Shown here: in pieces, positions 1 to 6,842 of the stretch
How the letters are laid out: the number at the start of each line of letters is the position of its first letter
Numbering within the stretch: the stretch's first letter is position 1
Made by a program: the position numbers and the translations under genes
Assembly (NCBI GenBank): GCA_023433835.1
Contig: JAEYTW010000655.1
Span: forward strand, 1 to 15,464
Source of the DNA: Pseudomonadota bacterium
Lineage (GTDB): Bacteria; Pseudomonadota; Alphaproteobacteria; Ferrovibrionales; Ferrovibrionaceae
DNA length: 15,464 nt
Reading direction: 5' to 3'
Notes under the pieces: generated by a model
What the model saw: only the letters and a program-made list of their open reading frames with translations
Told to the model about the DNA's origin: nothing
Database searches by the model: none

Positions 1-66
1 GCCCAGATCCTCGACGGGCTGACCCGGGCGGTCGAAAAGGTCCAGAACACGCTCGGGCTGAGCTAA
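1..66 (+). CDS. C-terminal tail of an unidentified protein (5' partial)
   Basis: Frame 1 is open from the window edge to a TAA at 64-66 and gives 21 residues ending in KVQNTLGLS. The tail looks like an amphipathic helix with mixed charged and hydrophobic residues. It is too short to assign to a family. It runs in the same direction as the amidase operon but is separated from it by 117 bases, so it could be an upstream neighbour or a separate unit. The only support is the open frame and codon use with G/C in third positions. Confidence 0.5.
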   Translation, partial: AQILDGLTRAVEKVQNTLGLS

Positions 67-139
67 AGCCCCCAGGCCGCCGGCCCCGGCTGGCCGCCCG
101 TCCCCATTTCTGTCGATGCCGCGCCGCCGCCGTCCTCGC

Positions 140-145
140 TAGCCT
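140..145 (+). promoter_or_regulatory. Candidate -10 element of the amidase-transporter operon
   Basis: TAGCCT lies 38 bases before the amidase ATG in the 117-base gap 67-183. Similar hexamers occur at comparable distances before luxR (TAGCCT) and before the peptide-binding protein gene (TAGGCT). No convincing -35 box is visible here, so this is tentative. I see nothing else clear in the rest of the gap apart from the small inverted repeat and the ribosome binding site. Confidence 0.25.
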
Positions 146-171
146 TTGCCGCAACTGACCATGCGCAAAGG
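143..171 (+). repeat. Short inverted repeat in the amidase leader
   Basis: CCTTTGC (143-149) and GCAAAGG (165-171) are perfect 7-base inverted arms around a 15-base loop. The right arm runs into the Shine-Dalgarno sequence AAGGGAGG (168-175). In RNA the hairpin would cover the first part of the ribosome binding site. It is not followed by a T run, so it is unlikely to be an intrinsic terminator of the upstream gene. It could be chance in GC-rich DNA. Confidence 0.3.
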
Positions 172-175
172 GAGG
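168..175 (+). promoter_or_regulatory. Ribosome binding site fixing the amidase start
   Basis: AAGGGAGG is a strong Shine-Dalgarno match 8 bases before ATG 184. It supports that codon as the start. Confidence 0.7.
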
Positions 176-183
176 CCCGGCAG

Positions 184-1596
184 ATGGCGGCGCTGCATGA
201 TCTCGATATCGGCCAGGCGGCGGCGGCGATCCGCGGCGGCGACACCACCGCCGAGGCCCTGGCCGACGCGCTGCTCGCCCGGGCCGCCGGCGCCTCGGCG
301 CTGAACGCCTTCCTGACCCTCGATGCCGACCACCTGCGGACGGCAGCGCGCGAGGCCGATCGCCTGCGCGCCGCCGGCCGGGCACCGGGCCCGCTGCACG
401 GCGTGCCGCTGGCGATCAAGGACAATATCGACGTGGCGGGTGATGTGACCACCGGCGGCACGCCGGGCCTGGCCGGCCACCGCCCGGCCCGCAACGCCCG
501 CGTCGTCGACAGCCTGATCGGGGCCGGCGCGCTGGTCCTGGGCAAGACCGGGCTGCACGAACTGGCCTTCGGCGTCACCTCCAACAACGGCTGGTCGGGG
601 GCGGTACGCAACCCCTACGATCCGTCGCGCAGCCCGGGCGGATCGAGCGGCGGGACGGCCGCGGCCGTTTCAGCCCGCCTCGCCCCCGGCGGCATCGGCA
701 CCGACACCGGCGGCTCGACCCGCATCCCCGCCGCCTTCTGCGGCATCACCGGTTTCCGCCCGAGCCTCGGGCGCTGGCCCCAGGCCGGCATCGTGCCGGT
801 CTCGCACACCCGCGACACGCCCGGGCCGATGACCCGTGGCACCGCCGACTGCCTGCTGCTCGACGGCGTCGTCACCGGCGCGACGGATGACGGGCCCGCG
901 CCGACGCTGGCCGGCCTGCGCCTGGGCCTGCCGCGCCGGCATTTCTGGGAAGGGCTTGACGGCGAGGTCGCCGCGATCCTCGCCGCCCGCCTGGCCGACC
1001 TGCGCGCAGCCGGCGTGGTGCTGGTCGAGGCCGACCTCGAGGATGTCGCCGCGCTCGACGCCGCGGCAGGCTTCCCGATCGCGCTGTACGAAGTGGCGGG
1101 CGACCTGCGCGCCTATCTCGCGGCCCACGGCCTGGCGCTGACCGCGCGCGACCTGGCCGCGGCCGCCGGCAGCCCCGACGTGCGCGCGATCCTGCAGGGC
1201 GTAACCGGCGAGGCCGCGATTCCTGAAGCGGTCTACCAGGCTGCGCTGCTGCACCACCGCCCGGCGCTGCAAAAAGCCTATGCCCGTTATTTCCGCGATC
1301 AGGCCGTCGACGCGATGATCCTGCCGACGGTGCCGATGGCGGCGCCGCGGATCGGCGAGGACGAAACGGTGGAGATCGGCGGCGTCGAACTGCCGCTGTT
1401 TCCGACCCTGACGCGCAACACCAGCCCGGCCAGCGTCGCCGGCACGCCCGGCCTCAGCCTGCCTGCCGGCATGACGGCGGCGGGCCTGCCGGTCGGTATC
1501 GAGATCGACGGACCAATGGGCGGCGACCGCCGGCTGCTGCGGCTGGGCCTTGTCATCGAAACCATCCTGCCGCCACTGCCGGCACCGACCATCTGA
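184..1596 (+). CDS. Amidase-signature hydrolase, indoleacetamide hydrolase (IaaH)-like
   Basis: This is a 470-residue cytoplasmic enzyme of the amidase signature family, which hydrolyses carboxamides to acid and ammonia with a Ser-cisSer-Lys triad. All three residues are visible: Lys79 in PLAIKD, cis-Ser154 in PGGSSGGTAAAV and nucleophile Ser178 in GTDTGGSTRIPAAFCG. The 24-residue spacing between the two serines is standard for the family. The following stretch with SHTRDTPGPM (about 207-216) resembles indoleacetamide and mandelamide hydrolases. The length fits these and lacks the extra C-terminal domain of allophanate hydrolase. A strong ribosome site precedes the ATG. It is the first gene of a probable operon, 17 bases before an amide/amino acid-type binding protein, so I infer that it acts on the imported substrate. 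The actual substrate cannot be read from the sequence; a role in auxin formation is possible but unsupported here. Confidence 0.93.
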   Translation: MAALHDLDIGQAAAAIRGGDTTAEALADALLARAAGASALNAFLTLDADHLRTAAREADRLRAAGRAPGPLHGVPLAIKDNIDVAGDVTTGGTPGLAGHRPARNARVVDSLIGAGALVLGKTGLHELAFGVTSNNGWSGAVRNPYDPSRSPGGSSGGTAAAVSARLAPGGIGTDTGGSTRIPAAFCGITGFRPSLGRWPQAGIVPVSHTRDTPGPMTRGTADCLLLDGVVTGATDDGPAPTLAGLRLGLPRRHFWEGLDGEVAAILAARLADLRAAGVVLVEADLEDVAALDAAAGFPIALYEVAGDLRAYLAAHGLALTARDLAAAAGSPDVRAILQGVTGEAAIPEAVYQAALLHHRPALQKAYARYFRDQAVDAMILPTVPMAAPRIGEDETVEIGGVELPLFPTLTRNTSPASVAGTPGLSLPAGMTAAGLPVGIEIDGPMGGDRRLLRLGLVIETILPPLPAPTI

Positions 1597-1613
1597 AAAA
1601 AGGGGAGAGCATC

Positions 1614-2792
1614 ATGAGCGTGGGAAAACCGTCACCGACGCGACGCCGGCTGCTGGCCACCGGCGCGGTAGCCTTCGCCGTTGCACCGGCGATCATCGCG
1701 CGCGCCGCCGACAAGGAATTCAGGATCGGCATCTTCCTGCCGCTGAGCGGCCCGGCCGCGCTGTTCGGCCCGACGGGACGCGCCTGCGCGGAACTCGCCG
1801 CGGAAGAGATCAACAAGACCGGCGGCATCCTCGGCCGCCCGGTCAGGCTGCTGCCGACCGACGGCGGCGCCGCCCCGGCCGAAGCCGCCAAATCGGCCGT
1901 GCGTCTGATGCTGGAAGACAAGATCGACATGCTGCTGGGCTCGCACGACAGCGCGGTGCGCGGCGCGGTCGCGGCGACGGTCAAGGGCAAGCTGCCCTAT
2001 GTCTACACCCCGGTCTACGAGGGCGGGGAATGCAGTACCAATCTCTATTGCCTGGGCGAGACGCCGGACCAGCAGGGCGGGCCCGCCATCGGCTGGCTTA
2101 CCGCCGAGCGCAAGGCCAAGACGTACTACCTGATCGGCAACGACTACGGCTGGCCGCGCAAGACCAACGAGCGCGCCCGCAAGCTGATCGCCGAGCATGG
2201 CGGCAGCGTGCTGGCCGAGGAGTACCTGCCGCTGGGCGCGCCCAACAAGTTCGAGGAGGCGGTGACCCGCATCAAGGCGGCCAAGCCCGATGTCGTGCTG
2301 ATCACGCTGGTCGGCGCCGACAACGTCAATTTCAACCGTACCTTCGCCGGCTTCGGCCTCGACAAGGACATCGCCCGCTTCGCCTTCCTGCTGGAGGAAA
2401 ACACGCTGGCTGGCCTCGGCGGCGCTGCCAGCCGCGCCCTCTATGCCTGCATGGGCTATTTCGCCGATCTCGACTGGCCGACCAACAAGCAGTTCAAGGC
2501 GGCCTATGCGGCGAAGTTCGGCGACAAGGCGCCGCCGCTCTCGACCATCGGCGTCGATTCCTTCACCGGCATCAAGTTCGCCAAGGCATTGGTCGAGAAG
2601 GCGAAGGGTACCGACGCGAAGGCCTGCATGGCCGCCTCGGAAGGCCTGCGCTTCGATACGGTGACGGCGCCCGCGATCATGCGCGGCCGCCATGTCGACA
2701 AGACGATGTTCCTGGCCCGCTGCCAGGGCACGAAGTTCGAGGTGATCAAGACCTTCGGCTTCGTGCCGAGCGGCACGGCCTGCGGCATCTGA
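1614..2792 (+). CDS. Periplasmic substrate-binding protein of a branched-chain amino acid/urea-amide type ABC transporter
   Basis: This 392-residue protein is the ligand-binding part of the importer encoded downstream. The N-terminus (TRRRLLATGAVAFAVAPAII, residues 9-28) is a Tat-type signal with consecutive arginines 10-12 and a likely cleavage near ARA at 29-31. The mature protein begins with FRIGIFLPLSGPAALFGP and has the two-lobed type I periplasmic binding fold (Peripla_BP_5/6). The stretch YEGGECSTNLYCLGETPDQQ (about 136-155) resembles UrtA/AmiC-like proteins that bind urea or short amides more than LivJ/LivK. A GGGGAG ribosome site (1602-1607) lies 6 bases before the ATG. The stop is 13 bases before the GTG of the permease gene. 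Membership of the transporter class is certain; the amide ligand is an inference from sequence resemblance and from the amidase next door. Confidence 0.92.
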   Translation: MSVGKPSPTRRRLLATGAVAFAVAPAIIARAADKEFRIGIFLPLSGPAALFGPTGRACAELAAEEINKTGGILGRPVRLLPTDGGAAPAEAAKSAVRLMLEDKIDMLLGSHDSAVRGAVAATVKGKLPYVYTPVYEGGECSTNLYCLGETPDQQGGPAIGWLTAERKAKTYYLIGNDYGWPRKTNERARKLIAEHGGSVLAEEYLPLGAPNKFEEAVTRIKAAKPDVVLITLVGADNVNFNRTFAGFGLDKDIARFAFLLEENTLAGLGGAASRALYACMGYFADLDWPTNKQFKAAYAAKFGDKAPPLSTIGVDSFTGIKFAKALVEKAKGTDAKACMAASEGLRFDTVTAPAIMRGRHVDKTMFLARCQGTKFEVIKTFGFVPSGTACGI

Positions 2793-2805
2793 GGGCGGGG
2801 CCGCG

Positions 2806-3657
2806 GTGGACCCGGTCGTCGTCACCCAGGGGCTGAACCTCGTCTTCGCCATAGCCGTCCTGGCCGTGCTGGCGCTGGGGCTTGCCGTCGTCTTCGGCCT
2901 GCTCGGCGTGCTCAACCTCGCCCATGGCGAATTCATCATGGTCGGGGCCTATTGCGCCTGGGCGGCGACGGCGGCGGGCCTGCCCTATCTCGCCGCCATT
3001 CCGCTGGCGATGGCGGTGGGGCTCGGCCTCGGCCTGGCCGTCGAACGCTGGCTGATCCGACCGCTCTACCGCCGGCCGTTCGACACGCTGGTCGCGACCT
3101 GGGGATTGAGCCTGCTGCTGCGCAAGGGTGCCGAGGCCGCTTTCGGCCTGTCGTTCCGCAACGTGCCGGTGCCGCTGCCGGGCACCGTCGGCGTGCTCGG
3201 CACCGACTACCCGGCCTATCGCCTGCTGCTGATCGCGCTGTCCGCCACCATCGTCGGCGGGCTGATGCTGTGGTACCGGCAGAGCCGCACCGGCCTGCGC
3301 ATCCGGGCGATGGTCGGCAACCCCGACCTGGCCGAGGCGGTGGGCATCCGCGCCGGCCGGCTTGCCGCCGGCACCTTCGCGGCCGGCACCGGCCTCGCCG
3401 CGCTGGGCGGGGTGATGATTGCGCCGCTGGTGCCGCTGCAGCCGCTGATGGGCCTCGACTTCGTGCTGCGGTCGTTCTTCGCGCTGGTCATCGGCGGGCT
3501 GGGCAGCGGGCTGGGGCTGTTCGCCGGCTCGGCCGTCATCGGCGGCATCGACAGCCTGATATCCGCCATCTTCGACGCCAGCTGGGGCTACTTCACCGTG
3601 CTGGTCGTGGCCATCCTGTTCCTGTGGCGCCGGCCGGGGGGTCTCTTTGCGCGCTAG
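2806..3657 (+). CDS. LivH/UrtB-type inner-membrane permease
   Basis: This 283-residue integral membrane protein is one of the two channel-forming subunits of the importer. Hydrophobic helices run through almost the whole length. The family hallmark NLAHGEFIMVGAYCAW (about 36-51) and the C-terminal FALVIGGLGSGLGLFAGS region (about 225-242) are both present. Translation starts at GTG 2806, since no ATG lies near the N-terminal helix; purine-rich GAGGGCGGGG (2791-2800) precedes it and overlaps the previous stop codon. The gene overlaps the next by 11 bases (3647-3657), which points to translational coupling. Its partner is the permease half of the fused protein that follows. Confidence 0.92.
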   Translation: MDPVVVTQGLNLVFAIAVLAVLALGLAVVFGLLGVLNLAHGEFIMVGAYCAWAATAAGLPYLAAIPLAMAVGLGLGLAVERWLIRPLYRRPFDTLVATWGLSLLLRKGAEAAFGLSFRNVPVPLPGTVGVLGTDYPAYRLLLIALSATIVGGLMLWYRQSRTGLRIRAMVGNPDLAEAVGIRAGRLAAGTFAAGTGLAALGGVMIAPLVPLQPLMGLDFVLRSFFALVIGGLGSGLGLFAGSAVIGGIDSLISAIFDASWGYFTVLVVAILFLWRRPGGLFAR

Positions 3658-5347
3658 CCTGCTGCTCGTTGCCGGCATCGTCGTCCTGCCGTTCGCCGTC
3701 GGCGACTACTGGGCCTATCAGACCGGGCTCTACTTCCTCTATGCCGCCGCGGCCACCGGCCTCGGGCTGTGCTGGGGGCGGGCCGGCTTCCTGCCGCTGG
3801 GCCAGGCCCTGTTCTTCGGGCTGTCCGCCTATCTCTCCGGCCTCATGATGATCCGCTTCGAGGCCTGGGGTGTCCTGCTCCTGCCCATCGCCGTTCTCGT
3901 TCCCGCGCTGCTCGGTGGGGCGATCGGCCTCGCGGTGTTCCGCCGCCGCGGCGAATCCGGACCCTATTTCTCGCTGATAACGCTGGCCTTGTCGCTGCTG
4001 GCCTACCAGATCGCGATCAACTGGAACGCGGTGACCGGCGGGTTCGAAGGCCTGAAGGGCATCCCCGCCCTGCCCGGCCTCGACGACTACACCGCCGGCT
4101 ACTACGTCGCGGCCACGGGCCTCGTTGCCGCGGCCGGGATCGCCGCCTGGCTTTACGCCGCGCCGGTCGGCGTGTTGTGGCGGGCGCTGGCGCAGAACGA
4201 ACGGCGGATCCAGCTGCTCGGCTTCGATACCAACCGGCTGAAGGCGGCGGCCTTTGCGGCGAGCGGCCTGCTTGCCGGCATCGGCGGCGCGCTCTACGCC
4301 CCGCAGCAGGGCATCGTCGCGCCCCAGCTGGTCGGCTTCGAGCTGTCGGCTGCCCTGGTCGTCTGGACCGCGGTCGGCGGCCGCGCCGCGCTCCTCGGCC
4401 CCGCCATCGGGGCGATCGTCGTCGGCTCGCTCAGCGCCGAACTGCGCGACCGCGTGCCGGGCGGGGAAGTGCTGCTGGCCCTGTTCTTCATCGTCGTCGT
4501 CATCGCGAGGCCGCAGGGCCTGGCCGGTCTGGGCGGTGGGCGGCACCGACCGGGGCGGCCGCGCGATGCGATCGCCGCGCCCGCGAGGCCGCCCGCCGGG
4601 CCCGCGACGCTGGTCGTCGACGATGTCGACGTGCAGGCCGGCCGCGTGCGCATTCTCGACCGGCTGTCGATCACCTTCGACCGGCCCGGCATCTTCTGCC
4701 TGATCGGCCCGAACGGCGCCGGCAAGACCTCGACCTTCAACCTGCTCAGCGGCGAGCTGAAACCCGCAAGCGGCAGGGTCACCCTGTCCGGCCGCGACAC
4801 CGGCACGCTGGCGCCGCATCATCTCGCCTGGGCCGGCATCGGGCGCAAGCTGCAGATCCCCTCCGTCTTCCCCGCGCTCGGCATCGCCGACCATCTGGCC
4901 ATCGCGCTATGGAGTGGCCGGGCCGGCATCCTCGACCTGCTGCGGCCGCGCCTGCGCCGCTGGACCAACCCGACCCGGATCGAACTGCAGCGCCGCTATC
5001 CATTCCTGGCGGACGGCGCCCGCACCGCCGCCGAGCTGTCGCACGGCGAACGCCAGATTCTGGAACTCGCCATGGCCTTGCTGACCGAACCGCGCATCCT
5101 GCTTCTCGACGAACCCTGCGCCGGCCTTTCCCCGGAGGAGACCGCCGATGTCATCGGCCTGATCCGCTGGAGCGCCGAACGGCTCGGCAACACCGTCGTC
5201 ATCATCGAGCACGACATGGCCCTGGTGAAGGAACTGGCCGAAACCGTCCACGTGCTGCACAACGGTACGCTGCTCGCCAGCGGCGACGTCGCCGCCATTC
5301 AGGCCGATCCCGCCGTCCGTGCCGTCTATGTCGGGGCCGAGAAATGA
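3647..5347 (+). CDS. Fused LivM/UrtC-type permease and LivG/UrtD-type ATPase
   Basis: This 566-residue protein joins two subunits that are separate genes in classical Liv and Urt systems. Residues 1 to about 295 form the LivM-like permease, with multiple membrane helices, the LGQALFFGLSAY region (51-62) and IGGALYAPQQG (212-222). A linker rich in Arg, Pro and Ala (about 296-320) leads to the ATPase: Walker A GPNGAGKT (354-361), signature LSHGERQ (464-470), Walker B ILLLDE (484-489) and switch His522. GRKLQIPSVF (399-408) and the LSHGERQ signature are closer to UrtD than to LivG. No stop or frame change occurs at the junction, so this is a true fusion in this sequence. The start is TTG 3647, inside the end of the permease gene; it gives an N-terminus that leads directly into the first helix. 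The end overlaps the next gene as ATGA. Confidence 0.92.
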   Translation: MRASLLLVAGIVVLPFAVGDYWAYQTGLYFLYAAAATGLGLCWGRAGFLPLGQALFFGLSAYLSGLMMIRFEAWGVLLLPIAVLVPALLGGAIGLAVFRRRGESGPYFSLITLALSLLAYQIAINWNAVTGGFEGLKGIPALPGLDDYTAGYYVAATGLVAAAGIAAWLYAAPVGVLWRALAQNERRIQLLGFDTNRLKAAAFAASGLLAGIGGALYAPQQGIVAPQLVGFELSAALVVWTAVGGRAALLGPAIGAIVVGSLSAELRDRVPGGEVLLALFFIVVVIARPQGLAGLGGGRHRPGRPRDAIAAPARPPAGPATLVVDDVDVQAGRVRILDRLSITFDRPGIFCLIGPNGAGKTSTFNLLSGELKPASGRVTLSGRDTGTLAPHHLAWAGIGRKLQIPSVFPALGIADHLAIALWSGRAGILDLLRPRLRRWTNPTRIELQRRYPFLADGARTAAELSHGERQILELAMALLTEPRILLLDEPCAGLSPEETADVIGLIRWSAERLGNTVVIIEHDMALVKELAETVHVLHNGTLLASGDVAAIQADPAVRAVYVGAEK

Positions 5348-6039
5348 GCGGAGGGCGCCTCGTCTTCGACGATCTCGCCGGCGGTTACGGCACCACCCAG
5401 GTGGTGCGCGGCATATCGGGCGCGGTGGGCGCGGGCGAAGTGCTGTGCCTGATCGGCCGCAACGGTGTCGGCAAGACCAGCCTGATCAAGATGCTGTCGG
5501 GCCACCTGCCGGCATGGCGCGGCACGGTGCGGTTCGAGGGCCGCGCGGTCGAGGGCCTGGCGGTGGCCGCGCGCCACCGCCTGGGCATCACCTACTGCCC
5601 GCAGGAAAGGCCGGTATTCGACGACCTGACCGTGCGGGAGAACCTCACCCTGATGCGCCGCGACCGCGGCCTCGATGCCTTCGCCGCCTGTTTCGCGCGC
5701 TTCCCCGTGCTGGCGCGCCGTCTTGACCAGCCCGCCGGCACGATGTCGGGCGGCGAGAAGAAGATCCTGTCCTTCGCGCGGGGGCTGGCCGAGAACCAGG
5801 CGCTGGTGCTGATGGACGAGCCCAGCGAAGGCGTGCAGTGGGAGAACATTCTGCACATGGCCGAGCTGATCGCCGAACGGCGCGCCGCCGGCACCAGTTT
5901 CGTGGTGGTCGAGCAGAACATCGCCTTCGCCGAACGCATCGGCGACCGTTACCTGGTCATCGACCAGGGCCGCGCGGTGCTGGACGCGCCGCGCGCGAGC
6001 CTCGACCGCGCAGGCCTGCTCGCCCATCTGCACGTGTGA
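5344..6039 (+). CDS. LivF/UrtE-type ATP-binding subunit
   Basis: This 231-residue cytoplasmic ATPase is the second nucleotide-binding subunit and pairs with the ATPase half of the fused protein. Walker A is GRNGVGKT (38-45), where the Asn-Gly-Val form is typical of UrtE. The signature is MSGGEKK (134-140) and Walker B is LVLMDE (154-159). The switch region reads VVVEQNI, with Gln-Asn in place of the usual His, as in LivF/UrtE proteins. The frame is open far upstream, but the start is placed at ATG 5344 because it overlaps the preceding TGA as ATGA and leaves a standard-length protein. It is the last gene of the transporter operon; 67 bases follow before luxR. Confidence 0.93.
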   Translation: MSGGRLVFDDLAGGYGTTQVVRGISGAVGAGEVLCLIGRNGVGKTSLIKMLSGHLPAWRGTVRFEGRAVEGLAVAARHRLGITYCPQERPVFDDLTVRENLTLMRRDRGLDAFAACFARFPVLARRLDQPAGTMSGGEKKILSFARGLAENQALVLMDEPSEGVQWENILHMAELIAERRAAGTSFVVVEQNIAFAERIGDRYLVIDQGRAVLDAPRASLDRAGLLAHLHV

Positions 6040-6044
6040 TCGGC

Positions 6045-6073
6045 CTGACTCGATGACGCTTCCGTGATAGCCT
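6045..6073 (+). promoter_or_regulatory. Candidate promoter of the luxR-type gene
   Basis: A -35-like CTGACT (6045-6050) and a -10-like TAGCCT (6068-6073) are separated by 17 bases and end 33 bases before the ATG at 6107. The spacing is ideal for a housekeeping sigma factor, but the hexamers are weak. It would let the regulator be expressed apart from the transporter operon. Confidence 0.35.
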
Positions 6074-6106
6074 CTCGGGCAAAGGCTGACGGGAGGCCGC
6101 AAGACC

Positions 6107-6838
6107 ATGGATGCCTGCGTCCGGGATATCACGGGGGATGAGCTGCGGCTGTTCGGCAGCATCGTCGCCCGCCTCGAGGCGATCGACACCGAAGCCGATG
6201 CCCGCGCCGCGGTCCTGGCCGACATCGTTCGCCTGACACGCGCCGATTTCGGCGCCTCCTATGTCTGGCACACGGCGCAGAACCGCTTCGTCCAGTCGGT
6301 CAGCGTCAACATGGACGATGCCAACCTCGCCCGCTACGAAGCCTGGTATCAGTTTCGCGACCCGATCACGTTCAAGCTGCGCGCCCGCCGCCGCGCGACA
6401 TTGGTCGACGAGGTCCTGGCGCGCCGGGACCTGATGCGCAGCGAGTTCTACAACGATTTCCTGGCGCGCGACGGCCTGCATCACGGCATCGACATGTTCG
6501 TCTTCGATGGCGATCGCGACCTCGGCGACCTGCGCATCTGGCGTGCCGCCGGACGGCCGGATTTCGACGGGCGGGAGGTCGCACTGCTCGACGCGCTGGA
6601 ACCGTTCCTGCACCGTGCCCTGTGCCGCCAGTCCGACGGCCGGGCCGAGGGCCTGACGGTCCGCGAGCGCGAGATCGCCGCGCTGGTCGCCCGCGGCTGC
6701 ACCGATCGCGACATCGCCCGCATCCTCGGCATCGGCTTCTCGACGGTGCGCACGCATCTGAAGCGGGCAATGGAGAAACGCGGCTGCGCCAACCGGGCCG
6801 AGCTGGCCGCGCTGACGGTGCGCGGCCAGCATAGCTGA
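6107..6838 (+). CDS. LuxR-family transcriptional regulator
   Basis: This 243-residue DNA-binding regulator has a C-terminal LuxR-type helix-turn-helix at about 182-237 (LTVREREIAALVARG, then DIARILGIGFSTVRTHLKRA). The N-terminal 170 residues form a GAF-like sensor region containing YEAWYQFRDPITF (78-90). They resemble the sensor halves of orphan LuxR regulators. I do not recognise a defined acyl-homoserine-lactone pocket, and no luxI-type synthase is present in the window. There is no receiver domain, so it is not a two-component response regulator. GGGAGG (6091-6096) sits 10 bases before the ATG. It lies just after the amide-type transporter operon and converges on the other operon with a 4-base gap. 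I infer that it controls the left operon; the sequence does not prove this. Confidence 0.88.
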   Translation: MDACVRDITGDELRLFGSIVARLEAIDTEADARAAVLADIVRLTRADFGASYVWHTAQNRFVQSVSVNMDDANLARYEAWYQFRDPITFKLRARRRATLVDEVLARRDLMRSEFYNDFLARDGLHHGIDMFVFDGDRDLGDLRIWRAAGRPDFDGREVALLDALEPFLHRALCRQSDGRAEGLTVREREIAALVARGCTDRDIARILGIGFSTVRTHLKRAMEKRGCANRAELAALTVRGQHS

Positions 6839-6842
6839 CCCT

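Noticed and set aside
184..1596. Allophanate hydrolase identity for the first amidase, suggested by the urea-like transporter
   Set aside because: The protein lacks the extra C-terminal domain of allophanate hydrolase, no urea carboxylase is nearby, and its motifs fit IaaH/mandelamide hydrolase better.
1632..2939. 435-residue open frame on the minus strand over the left binding-protein gene
   Set aside because: Low-complexity Arg/Gly/Ala composition, overlap with two clearly real + strand genes and no recognisable motif.
3769..5343. Extension of the LivF/UrtE frame upstream to give a 756-residue protein
   Set aside because: The added part is an Arg/Pro-rich shadow of the permease-ATPase fusion. 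The true start at 5344 has the ATGA overlap and gives the normal family length.
6069..6097. Intrinsic terminator after the left transporter operon (AGCCT...AGGCT, GCCTC...GAGGC)
   Set aside because: The stems are only 5 bases, compete with each other, have no T run, and include the luxR ribosome site.
6107..6838. Quorum-sensing system based on the LuxR-type gene
   Set aside because: No luxI-type synthase is present, and the N-terminal half does not show a clear acyl-homoserine-lactone pocket.
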